A stretch of DNA of 64,000 bases from Lepidonotus clava. Its lineage: Eukaryota > Annelida > Polychaeta > Phyllodocida > Polynoidae. The stretch spans positions 23,994,458 through 24,058,457 of the forward strand of contig OW387146.1 in the NCBI GenBank assembly GCA_936440205.1. Direction: 5' to 3'. Below, piece by piece: positions 47,690-57,115 of this stretch (within the stretch, counting starts at the first letter, position 1; every line of letters begins with the position of its first letter). The translations under genes were made by a program, and so were the position numbers. The notes under the pieces were generated by a model, which made no database searches, was not told the origin of the DNA, and saw nothing but the letters and a program-made list of their open reading frames with translations.

Positions 47690-48325
47690 CACTGAAAACA
47701 CAGAGTTGTCAAAAGTGGTGCCAAAAACGACAACCCAAGGTTGTCACAGGCTGTGTCTGTGTCTGTTACACAAAAAATCTTATTTATGAATATTTTCATG
47801 TTGTAGATATCATAGTCATTATAATGGCATCCTATTATGTTATTACTAGTTATTAGGTGTGGCCATTACACATAGGAGGCCTATGAGTTGTATGGTTTTG
47901 ACACCATTCACTTACAACACTGGGTTGATATAGACAGAGGCCACGACAACCCTGGGCTGTCACTTTAGGCACCATTCACCTACAACCCTAGGGTAGTCAG
48001 GCAGGACTTTTGACTTCTCATTCTCTTCTGTGACAACCCTATGACAACCCATTCTTCATTTTTGCTGCTCTGACGACCTTTTTGGCCCAAAGCAGTCAGG
48101 AGAAAATGACTACCTTTGGGTCGTCATCCAGCCTCAAAATTCACAATGACAACCCTCTGACCACCCCAAAGTTGTCAAAGGATTGTCACAAGGTAGTCAC
48201 ACAGCATTGATGGCCTGAAATGAGCCCTGTGATGACCCAAAAGTCACCTATGAGAGCCCAAAAGTGACCTGTGACAACCCTTTGACAACCTTGCAGTGGC
48301 TCTCTGACGACTTTGTGTTTTCAGT
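47690..48325. mobile_element. Transposon with CACTGAAAACACA ends and many GTTGTC repeats
   Basis: The left end CACTGAAAACACAGAGTTGT then CA is matched by the reverse complement of the right end GACGACTTTGTGTTTTCAGT then G. The 636-bp interior is packed with GACAACC and GGTTGTC words in both orientations (for example ACGACAACCCAAGGTTGTCA), like subterminal transposase-binding repeats. It has no ORF. It sits exactly at the end of the CTGT minisatellite. Confidence 0.82.
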
Positions 48326-49102
48326 GTGTCTGGCTGCACAGCCCTCGGCGCCACAACCTTATTAAAGAATCTGCACCTGATGACCCGCCATTGATCCCAG
48401 ACAAATCACGAGATAATGATTCAGATTTTTGGGCCTCATCAGCTTTGTCCTTCACCATGGAGAAGTGCAGAGAAAATAAGGAAAAATCGAGAAAAGACCA
48501 TACTAAAAAGTACCAAAATAAAGAAATGTAACAACAGAAAAGCTTGTCAGATTTTGACCATATTGCCAACTGCTCAAAGCAGATTGGTTGCTAATGATAT
48601 TTTATTGATTCTGGAGTCAGTTCCTTAGTTGCATGGGGATGGCACGATTGGAGTAGTATAGAATGGTGAATTGGCTAGAATGAATGAGTCTGTAATATAC
48701 TGCTATGGATGTTATGTGCCTGAAGCTATGTGCATAGCATGACAGGATTGAAGAAACAATTTGCGAGCAATTATCACTAAAATCTACCTATTTCTAATCA
48801 CATTATTAAATCTTCAATGTGTCCCATTTATTGTCCCATGTTACCAAAGTGAAATGAATTGCAATCATTATCTAAATGTGAAATCCTCAGATCAAGTCAC
48901 CCCTACCAGCTGTGTTCCACTGACAAATCAAAATCCCTACAATCCTAAGCTCCATAATAGAACAATGAAATCCCTTCATCTAGCAATTATTACGCAATAG
49001 CAGAATGTGAATCCAAGCGAACGCCAACCCACAACTAGCTCTGAAGTTATTTATACTCCCATCTCAAACGAACTCAGGCAATAGAATGAGAAGGCAGTTG
49101 AA
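48326..49102. other. Stretch with an exon-like ORF of doubtful status
   Basis: A short + strand frame (about 48340-48531) reads SAPDDPPLIPDKSRDNDSDF, then WASSALSFTMEKCRENKEKS. It has a protein-like composition and lies just after the transposon end. No acceptor gives the phase needed by the giant exon's donor without a stop, so I do not call it a gene. Confidence 0.3.
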
Positions 49103-49318
49103 TAAAGGCCATATTCCACATACCGATCTTGCTGCCGATTTCAAAAATCGGCAGTGGGAATAAAGGTCAGATATAGACATGTTATGCATTATTAGAAGAT
49201 CTTACAATTCTCTTTAAAATGGTATACAGGATGTCACATTTCATGTCATATTCTGAGAGAAAATCGACCAAATGCAAAATCGGCAGCATCAAAATCTGTG
49301 TGTGGAATAAAGGCTTAA
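49103..49318. mobile_element. Hairpin MITE of the TATTCCAC superfamily
   Basis: The left end is TAAAGGCCATATTCCACATA and the right end is GTGTGTGGAATAAAGGCTTA. The interior includes CCGATTTCAAAAATCGGCAG and TGGTATACAGGATGTCACAT. Confidence 0.8.
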
Positions 49319-50002
49319 GGGACACCAATGTGAGTCAGCCTGTACATTCTTCTTAGCAGACCCTTGGCTGTCTTTGCAATGGGTGCACAAACCCTTACTG
49401 ATTGGCTGTCTCCTTGGCAACACACAATTGTTGCTAATGGCGACCACTCAGTCTCATCAACTCGAGCAGGGGTCATCTGAAGGTCAGCCATTCTCCGCTG
49501 CCAGCACTTCCGGTTCGCTTTGCCCTTCTTCCTATACTCAGTGTATGTATTGGGTGTAGCCCTAAATTCAACATGGCGACATGGAATCTTTTGAAAATTA
49601 GACATGTGAAAAGGGGCTTAGTTTTGAAAGTTTAATGGATAAAACCTCAACATGGTTTACATTTAATCATTAGCATGATATAGGGGGCCTATGTAGGATT
49701 ATTTTAATCAATATGGACTTTTGATATTATTGGGAATCAACATAATGTCTGTTTTATGTTTGACAGCTGTAAGTAAGACACCACTGACAGAATATGTGCC
49801 GCCAGTTTTTTCATCATTCTTAAATGTTTAACAATAGTTTTTCCTTTTTTATTTCCTCTCTATCTTGTTATGTTATGGCTACATACCGAATTTCTCGTTC
49901 AATTCAATAGGCCTGCTACCGCATATGGTATAAGGACTACATAACAAATAATCCAGCACAAAAGTATACGGTCCCATGTCTAGGTGAAATATACCACACG
50001 TA
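49319..50002. other. Stretch without a recognisable gene
   Basis: It includes an ETS-type ACTTCCGGTTCG at about 49507 and CCTTGGCAACACACAATTGT near 49413. Nothing coding can be supported. Confidence 0.4.
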
Positions 50003-50222
50003 CTAAAGCCTGTATTCCACTAGGTGATTCTGACTCTCAGAAAACTCTCAATGATTGGCTTCCTCTAATACTATGGCCAAAGACCATGTATACTAGATAC
50101 ACGTTGAGAGGAAATTGAAAGACATAAGATATATACATGTGTAGCTCTATAGTTAATCCCTATTCACTCTTGCGGTTTATGAAATCGGCAGTAAAATCGG
50201 CGTGTGTACTACTGCTCTAAAG
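50003..50222. mobile_element. Hairpin MITE of the TATTCCAC superfamily (first of three end to end)
   Basis: The left end is CTAAAGCCTGTATTCCACTA. The right end is AATCGGCGTGTGTACTACTG followed by CTCTAAAG. The element is followed without a gap by the copies at 50222 and 50411. Confidence 0.7.
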
Positions 50223-50414
50223 CCTTTAGCGGCCATGGCGGACTGGGAGAATTGGCTGATTCTTAGGGTCGCCTGTCAGTATAGTATATTGGAATGTGCA
50301 TGTTTGATCTGAGTCGGTGCTGAAATTGACCGATTCTACCCTTAGAATCGGCCGAATCTCCCAGTCACCAGTCGCCTGTCGCCGGTAAAATCTCCTAGTG
50401 GGTATTGGGCTTAA
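50222..50414. mobile_element. Hairpin MITE, CATACCCACTAGGCGATT type, copy 3
   Basis: The right end CTCCTAGTGGGTATTGGGCT is intact and followed by TTAA. The left end is shortened (AAGCCTTTAGCGGCCATGGC). The interior words GGACTGGGAGAATTGGCTGA and GTATATTGGAATGTGCATGT identify the family. It abuts elements on both sides. Confidence 0.75.
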
Positions 50415-50690
50415 AGGGCCATACCCACTAAGCGACTTTAGTGGCGACGGCCGACCGGCGACTGGGAGAAGGGCCGTCGTCGTTGTCTGACGACTGAAAA
50501 ATCTAACAATTTTGATATTTTACTGGCGCTTTTGCCAGTGATCACGTCGTCCATCGCCGGTCGCCCAGAAAACACACCATACCAACAGGAGTTGCCCCAT
50601 GATCTTCAATCGCCTGGCGATTTCACCGCCGATTCTCCCAGTGGGCCGTCGCCAGTCGCCGAAAAGTCGCTTAGTGGGTATGGGGCTTAA
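50411..50690. mobile_element. Hairpin MITE, CATACCCACTAGGCGATT type, copy 4
   Basis: TTAAAGGGCCATACCCACTA at the left and TAGTGGGTATGGGGCTTAA at the right give TTAA at both borders. The left TTAA is shared with the preceding element. The interior is longer than in the other copies and rich in GTCGCC/GGCGAC palindromes. Confidence 0.85.
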
Positions 50691-50900
50691 CTGACGTATC
50701 CTTACCTGAACTGGGTCAGTAACTTAAGGGTTAAAGCCATCTAACTGACAGGAGCCTATTTAGGCCGACCTCCCGGGTGTGGGGGGTTAATCGGCCAGTA
50801 ACACCTGTTGGTCACACCCCCACACCCCCTCCTCCAGGTTACCATGGCAACTGCCACCCTGGAGGAGTGGCACGTGACCACCTGCAGCAATCTATCAAAC
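50691..50900. promoter_or_regulatory. Short GC-rich patch with an RFX-like palindrome and an E-box
   Basis: GTTACCATGGCAAC lies at 50838-50851 and GGCACGTGACC at about 50869-50879. They lie between a hairpin-MITE cluster and a TATAGACC MITE. A regulatory role is only suggested. Confidence 0.3.
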
Positions 50901-51149
50901 TATAGACCTTATGCAGATGTGGTCACATTGTTTTTGTGATGGCCATGTACTCATGTAGTGATCAGAAAAATATAGAATATATTTGTTCTGGATAGTAAGA
51001 ATGAGACATTTTGACTGGGTTAAATAATTCAACATGAATATAGCATTCATGTATGTTATAGATGTTTTTGAATTATTACTATTAATGATCCCCAAAATGG
51101 CATCCAGACCCTTTCAGGGCATTATGACGTCATCTGCACATTGTCTATA
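50901..51149. mobile_element. MITE with TATAGACCTTGTGCAGA ends, copy 2
   Basis: TATAGACCTTATGCAGATGT at the left and TATGACGTCATCTGCACATT then GTCTATA at the right are the same ends as at 34606. The interior is colinear but diverged (AAAATGGCATCCAGACC against CCAATATGGCTGACAGG). Confidence 0.82.
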
Positions 51150-51308
51150 TATATATGGTCGGAAACAGGTGTTTGAGTTTGGTCTGGAGGGGATAGAAGG
51201 TAGGGGTTTGAGGGAAAAAGTGGGATATTTTGGGGGGAACATATAAGGTTAAAACGATATGTTTCTTGTTTCTAGGTATATTTTGAATAGTCTTTATTTG
51301 AAGGTCCA

Positions 51309-51355
51309 AGAGAAATCCAAGCTCAGTATAGGCATAAATGAGCTTGGATTTCTCT
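51309..51355. other. Perfect 17-bp hairpin
   Basis: The arm AGAGAAATCCAAGCTCA (51309-51325) is an exact inverted copy of TGAGCTTGGATTTCTCT (51339-51355), with a 13-base loop. No other transposon feature is present. Confidence 0.85.
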
Positions 51356-51359
51356 GTGA

Positions 51360-52737
51360 GTCTCCCCTATGTTGGTTCAATAGACCTTTAGTAGAATTCA
51401 CATCACCTTGTTTATTATCTTTAACACAAGCATTCATTGACTGTAGATTATTGAGGGATGCACCCTGTTAAGACCATGAGGATGGGAAAAAATGGTGCAA
51501 CCATTCCTTGTAAAGGCATAGAGGATTATCTGCAGTCTCATTGGTCAGTTTTTGTTTACTGAATATGTTACGAGTGATCTCGTTGGTTGAGTCACAGATG
51601 AGAGAGCTAGCTCTGTAAGTGCTGCTGTTATACAAAGTAAGGATATTATCTGGAGAGGAAACATATTAGCCCAAGTCTTCAAACCCTGGTAATCTTTTTG
51701 CTGCCATGTTAGGTACATGTGTCCATTGTGATTCCAGACTAACATCAGGCTATGAATTAACCATCAATTTACAACAATTCTTGATATGTTTTGGCACAAA
51801 CCCAATTCGTATCTAAGCCTAACGGATGGTAGTGAATTACTTTGAAAAAAAGTGTTATAATGGAAGGCCCCTATATACACATGACTTCCTTTGTAGTACA
51901 TATTTGTGAGAGTTCAATAACCAGGTGTATTATGGTAGATGAGGGATCTACCACGGGGTCACCTCTCATTTATCTGACTCTGGTGAGTCAGTGGGTGGCT
52001 GGGATGAGCCAGAGGGGAAGGTATGCTCTGGGCTGTTTCGGGAAAAATGACAAAATACATTCCAGATTTACTGGCTGCCAGTGCCCTACAAAGAGTGTGT
52101 GTTGAATCTCCTGAAGTAAACTATTTCATCTCAAAAGTCCTCATTGACCTACTTTATGTACCTGTTTTGACTAAGCATCTCGTTGATTCTGGGGCAATGT
52201 GATTGATACTAAAATCATTCTTTGCTACATGCATGAAGATTGATTGCATTGTGAATGCGTGGGATCAAGTACTGATTGAGGGGGCATTTTTTGATAATTC
52301 AATTTTAAACTTGTTTGTACTTCTTTCCATGTTAAAGCCTAGGTTTTGATTTATATTTATGTGAGACTACCATGAAGTAAGAGTAGTTCAAAATTTGATG
52401 ACGTACAATTTAATTGACAGAAAGGTTTTCATAATCTATCTGGGGAATAAAGAATGAGGAAAGCTGCAACCTAACGTATAAGTCCATGCTGATTATAAAT
52501 TCATACAGCCAGGTTTCACAGAGCTGTTTTGTAAACAAAGAAAACGAGCAATAAACACAACATGAGAATCCCATTAAAACAGGAGCTCTTACGAAGCCCC
52601 ATAATGAATCGTTCTTATTTTAGTAGCATGCCAATCCTTCCCCAAAGTCCCTCGGAAATCCATAAGCCTTTCTCTGGAGCCTATCCCAGGGACATAAGAC
52701 ATGCTTAATGGGTATCTGTGGCACCAGCCCTAGGCCT
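51360..52737. other. AT-rich stretch without a recognisable gene
   Basis: I found no coding or repeat feature I can support. Confidence 0.45.
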
Positions 52738-53050
52738 TGAGCCTGTATTCCACTAGGCGATTCTAACTTGTGACAATTCTGGTAATTAATTACTTTTTTC
52801 CCATAACATTATGGCAGGAGACCATGCATCCTAAATATATTCTTTAAAAGAGTATTAAAACCCCTCTTTCATGACATATAATATGTCTGTAAATACCTAC
52901 TATTCTCAACAGTGATGACGGAAAATCGCGAGTAAAAGATAATTAAAATCACTCTTTCATGACATATAATATGTCTGTAAATATCTACTATTTTCAATAA
53001 TGATGAAGGAAAATCGCGAGTAAAAATCGGCCAGATGAACACAACCTTAA
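52738..53050. mobile_element. Hairpin MITE with a duplicated interior
   Basis: The left end is GAGCCTGTATTCCACTAGGC; the right end is decayed (CACAACCTTAAGCCT). A segment of about 80 bp (TCTTTCATGACATATAATAT ... GGAAAATCGCGAGTAAAA) is present twice in tandem with few differences. Confidence 0.65.
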
Positions 53051-53699
53051 GCCTAAAAACATCAAATATTAACTACCTCCCCCTGACACCCTCCTCTGTC
53101 CCCTGTCACCTTAGGCTTACCCTAGGCCTAGACCCGCCTCATTTAGGCCTGTCTGATCTTTATTTTATCGCAGGACACTTAACACGAATGGAGCTTTGAT
53201 CTTCTTGGTTGTGGCGATCAACCAACTCATCCCAGATTCTCTTGGAACTTTGGCTCTTCTTCTTTCATAGGGAAAGGTTGTTCTGAGTGCGGTTTTAGTA
53301 TCAAGGGGGCACTCTATTCATCAGATTTACATTAATTTCATTGGGGATTAATCATCGGATAGTTATAATGTAACCAGTACCAAGTGTATAGTGCATTGAT
53401 TTGTGTTGGCCATTTACATGTACGCTGACGTCATGTACGGGAATGTATATACTTTTCCACCTATATAATTATGTCCTTTGAAATATATGAGGACAGGAAT
53501 ATCCGAGGCGGGTCTTGTTTGTTCATTGCTGTGTCTCTAAGCTGCTTAGAAGTGTTTGTTCCAGTCAGTCAAGATCGAGTAAATTGTTCGTCGCGACACC
53601 TACAATATTATATCATATGAGACTCAACACAGGGAAAGGATGCTCTGAGGGGGATTTTCCCTATGCCCTAGGAGTAGTGTTTAAGGAGATATGAGTAAT
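53051..53699. other. Stretch without a recognisable gene
   Basis: No ORF or repeat. TGACGTCATG at about 53427 is a CRE-like word. Confidence 0.4.
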
Positions 53700-54030
53700 T
53701 TGAGGAAGAATAACGTTTGAGTATTTTCTCATATTATGAGAAAATATTCAAATTTTTCCCACTGTATTTTAGGTTCCAACAGGTTAAAACACCAGAAAAA
53801 CTATAGAAAATATAAAAATATTTGTTATATTATATCCCTCAGTAAACAATTCATTTTTAAATCAGCTTAGAGTAGTAGAAATCAACAACAATAATATAGA
53901 AGTAAACTAACAAGAATACTGAATCCTACTTTACACCTTGTGACTTGTGGACATATTACCAAGCATGCATTCTGACTTTGGCTAACCAGCAGGTAAAATG
54001 AAGCGACTCTGCTATCCCTTGTCTGGAAAA
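53700..54030. repeat. Old dispersed repeat, copy 2 (paired with 23605)
   Basis: CTATAGAAAATATAAAAATA, CACCTTGTGACTTGTGGACA, AAGCATGCATTCTGAC and GCAGGTAAAATGAAG ... TGCTATCCCTTGT align in order with copy 1. A palindrome (TATTTTCTCAT, 3-base loop, ATGAGAAAATA) lies at 53722-53746. Confidence 0.55.
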
Positions 54031-54410
54031 TATATAGTTTTATACTTTTAGACAGAACGTTGTTTCTGACATAACGTTGTTTCTGTGCTTGACAATATAG
54101 AGCGAATTTAAGCTTTAAACAGTCAAATTGCATTGTATGAATCGAAAAACAGGAACGGGTGCCTGGTTTTAGTATGCACTGTTATATACTACTAGGTTTT
54201 AAAATAATCGGTGGTAGTAGTATATGACATGAGCATAAGAACCGGGCTACTAGTTTTAAGTGAAGCAGGGTTATGTGAAAAATGCCCATGGATGTCTATG
54301 CAGAATGACGTTTTCCAGGGTGGATACAGTGATGAAGTTTGGAGGCGGTCTAGTTTTATCTTATAACGTTTTATGTATAATGACAAACCACAAGAGTTCA
54401 TGGTTCGCCA

Positions 54411-54512
54411 CACACACCCTTTGGCCAAGATACACATTGTATTTGTACAGGAACGTACACCTACTGTGGTGCGTATATTTACGCTTATACGTGATGGAAT
54501 GCCCCTGACCAA
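54411..54512. mobile_element. Fragment of the GGGGCCTTCCATT element
   Basis: ATACACATTGTATTTGTACA, GGAACGTACACC and the end ACGTGATGGAATGCCCC match the interior and right end of the element at 28408. Confidence 0.55.
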
Positions 54513-54639
54513 TGCAATTAAAAGAAGAAAATGGGCAAACATAAGATTCATATTTGAGCAGACACATTACAATTCCCTCAAACGCAAATGGTGTGTGGGC
54601 TTGTCCTTAGTCGAGAGATGACTGTAGTTCTCTTATCAT

Positions 54640-54960
54640 TTAGTAGTGATGGGAAAGGGTGGGGTTGAGATAGGGGTAGTGGTGGAGGAGGTCTGTAGAG
54701 GTATAGGGTAGTGCCGCAGATCCTCTAATTTTAGCCGCACCCTGCCTCTGGAGTTCCTTTTCGGCATAGTATTCAAGGTTTGGAAAAATCCTAAGTTGGG
54801 AATTCATGATATTTATTTCTCAGGTTAACCCTTATATAAGTCGTGGCTTAAATTAGGCGTTTTATGGTAGTGGGCGTAGAGGTAGAGGTGAGGGTGGTGT
54901 AGGGAGAGGTAGCGAGTAGGGGTGGTGGCAGGGGTAGGGGTTGACACAGTAAGCCTTGTC
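54640..54960. repeat. Two GTAGRGGT purine-rich tracts
   Basis: Positions 54645-54715 and 54868-54945 are runs of GGTAGTGG, GGTAGAGG and AGGGGTAG words. The DNA between them has TTAGCCGCACCCTGCCTC. No coding frame. Confidence 0.6.
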
Positions 54961-55128
54961 TGTAGCCGCAGATAGGCGGCGGCCATCCCTTATCTTACCC
55001 CCTTCACCTGTCCTCAATATCTGTGCAAAACCATTGCAATGTGTTCATTTCCTTTTTACTCTTGATCAATTCTTTTAACAAAAAAGTCACTACTCAGGTA
55101 ACCTTGCATTGTAGATAGAATGACACTT

Positions 55129-55239
55129 TTAAAGGGACTTTCACGTCCGTGAGTCAAAGAGATACATCCGCTGACGTAAGCCTAACGACGTGACGGCCGT
55201 CAACATGTTTTGCACTTTTGGATGAGAAATCCCCTTTAA
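55129..55239. mobile_element. Very short TTAA-flanked inverted-repeat element
   Basis: TTAAAGGGACTTTCACGTCC at the left and GGATGAGAAATCCCCTTTAA at the right pair, with TTAA at both edges. It is 111 bp long. It shares only the AAAGGG edge with MITE family A. Confidence 0.65.
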
Positions 55240-55362
55240 GGGAATATTAGGAATAAAGTTACATCTACCCAATAACGCTAATTCAACTTTCGTATAAATA
55301 TGTTTCATTTAGATAGATTGTTTTATCATTGTACCTTATCTTCATCGACAACAAGAACGAAA

Positions 55363-55412
55363 ACAACAACAACAACAACAACAAAATGAACAACAACAAA
55401 AACAACAACAAA
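55363..55412. repeat. AAC trinucleotide tract
   Basis: AACAACAAC repeats with an AAAATG interruption run up to the ATGGCCACC at 55413. Read as protein it is poly-Asn/Lys. Confidence 0.85.
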
Positions 55413-55680
55413 ATGGCCACCAGTAGTTCCGGCAGCCGCTCACAGAGTGCGTCACCTTCCTCCCGACAGGGGGCGCCCTTAGGGATCACGTGACGCGGTC
55501 ACGTGGGACGCGGCCAACTGGTCATGTGACCTGGCCAGAGAGAGGTTATCAGCGGTGCCCCCTGGTGGGAGATGTGGCAACTGTCGGCGGAATTTAGGGA
55601 AAACAAGCTGATGGTCAGTTGGGTGGTTCTGTGCGGTGGGTGGTGGTAATAGTGAAGGGTTAATAGCAGGAATTGCTGTT
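55413..55680. promoter_or_regulatory. CpG-bearing patch with two CTCF-like sites and paired E-boxes
   Basis: It contains CCGACAGGGGGCGC (55463-55476) and, on the - strand, CCACCAGGGGGCAC (55555-55568), which fits the CTCF consensus CCASYAGRKGGCRS at every position. GATCACGTGACGCGGTCACG (about 55485) carries two CACGTG words. An ATGGCCACCAGTAGTTCCGG reading frame begins at 55413 and stays open about 25 codons, so a first exon is conceivable but unproven. Confidence 0.4.
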
Positions 55681-56637
55681 TGTTTTCTTTTTTTAGCGAC
55701 TCAATTATGTGTCTTATCCAAAAAGAATTACTGGAATAGGTCTATATCAATAACGTACACAATTGTAGCCTTGTTTCCCTTATGGAAAGAAACAACGTAA
55801 ATTTGGCGGGAAAAAAACTAAATGTCGTCTGCCCGAGTCAGTCATGGCGGCTAAGGGTCAATGAAATATTCAAACCTTGTTTATCCACATCATCTGATCA
55901 AAGGACCTGAATTTGTTTGCTGCACGGGGGCGATAGGGAGATCCTATTGAGATATGCGGAGCCGGGACGGACAACGGAGCCACAAGCTGTTTACAAGAGC
56001 AGCAAATGAATAGTGTCCATCTTGAAAAGCGGACTGCATTTGGTCTGTTTCAAGGTCACAGTAAACATTGAAGATTCCACTTATATTTAAACATATATCA
56101 TAATATAACGAGAGCTATAAGCCCATATTACTATTGTTTATGAGTTGAGTATATTTCTCTCAAAGGCATAGATAAATAATTGACGTTGGATTTTTAGGAA
56201 CACATCCAATGAGACGCTATGCATATTATCATAAAACGGCGGAGCCTAGGAATGGCATTCGTATGTCCATTTTAAAGAGCACAATATATTATTACTTTTC
56301 ATGATGTGTTTCTTAACTTCGCAACACACTTTCCTTGTGGCAATACGTGTCAAGATAATTCGGTTTTCAATGACGTAAAGCTAAAGAATATTTTTTTAAA
56401 GTATTTCTGCTATGAAGATGGATTCAAGATCAGTCTGGTCTATGAGGGCACAGTATGCATAGTCGTGTGCTATACCTATCTTTAAGATTGGCTGAATCGG
56501 GACCCTGATATGACATACAATGACAGACTTCTTGTAAATAAGTATAGTCTGACTCACCACATGACGCCAAGGCGTTACGTATACAACAATTGTCCGATAT
56601 ATGAAATATATCCAAAATATAGGCCTACTACAACAAT
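55681..56637. other. Stretch without a recognisable gene
   Basis: It includes AAGTCAGTCATGGCGGCTAA-like promoter words near 55840. Nothing coding can be supported. Confidence 0.4.
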
Positions 56638-56862
56638 GGGATAGGGTGATCTATAGGATGCTGGCATTGCACGCGGCCGGCCCAGATTCTATATATATAT
56701 ATCCTCGTAGCTGACTGCTAGACCATCTCACCCTGCTGTCGTTTCCACCCCCATAGATGTGATCGTTGTACTGTTTCAGTAAAAAAAACATGAGTTGGCC
56801 TCGAGAAAATGCTGAGCAGACATGAAACTCCAACAATCATCACCATTATAATACATAATGTT
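56638..56862 (+). repeat. tRNA-derived SINE, copy 2 (diverged)
   Basis: GCATTGCACGCGGCCGGCCC matches GCTTTGCATGTGGCTGGGCC in the head of the copy at 15335. The tail elements CTGTCGTTTCCACCCCCATA and GAAACTCCAACAATCATCA align in order. The A and B boxes are eroded and a short AT repeat interrupts the head. Confidence 0.65.
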
Positions 56863-56929
56863 ATGTTTCACCAAAAACGTATACTAATTAAATTAAAATT
56901 CAAGTTGACTCATATACCTGCGTATCATC

Positions 56930-57115
56930 AGTGCGGATCCAGGTGGGGGGGGGGGGGGCAAAAGGGGCAATTGCCCCCCCCCCCCCCCGGACCAAGTGGA
57001 AAATTTTCCGAATAATCTACGCTTGTTGATTTGTACAAATGTGATGTAATTCTTTTAACTTTTTTAAGGGGTTGGTTTGCCGCCTCCCCCCTAGATGACT
57101 GACTCTGAATCCATC
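56930..57115. mobile_element. GGATCCAGG G-tract element
   Basis: AGTGCGGATCCAGGTGGGGG then GGGGCAATTGCCCCCCC opens it. AATTCTTTTAACTTTTTTAA and GCCGCCTCCCCCCTAGATGA lie towards the right. The right end is uncertain. Confidence 0.5.

Noticed and set aside
48313-48531. Exon-like + strand ORF ending KYQNKEM
   Set aside because: The apparent acceptor TTTTCAG is the tip of the transposon's terminal repeat, and the phase required by the giant exon's donor meets a stop. Not excluded as part of another gene.
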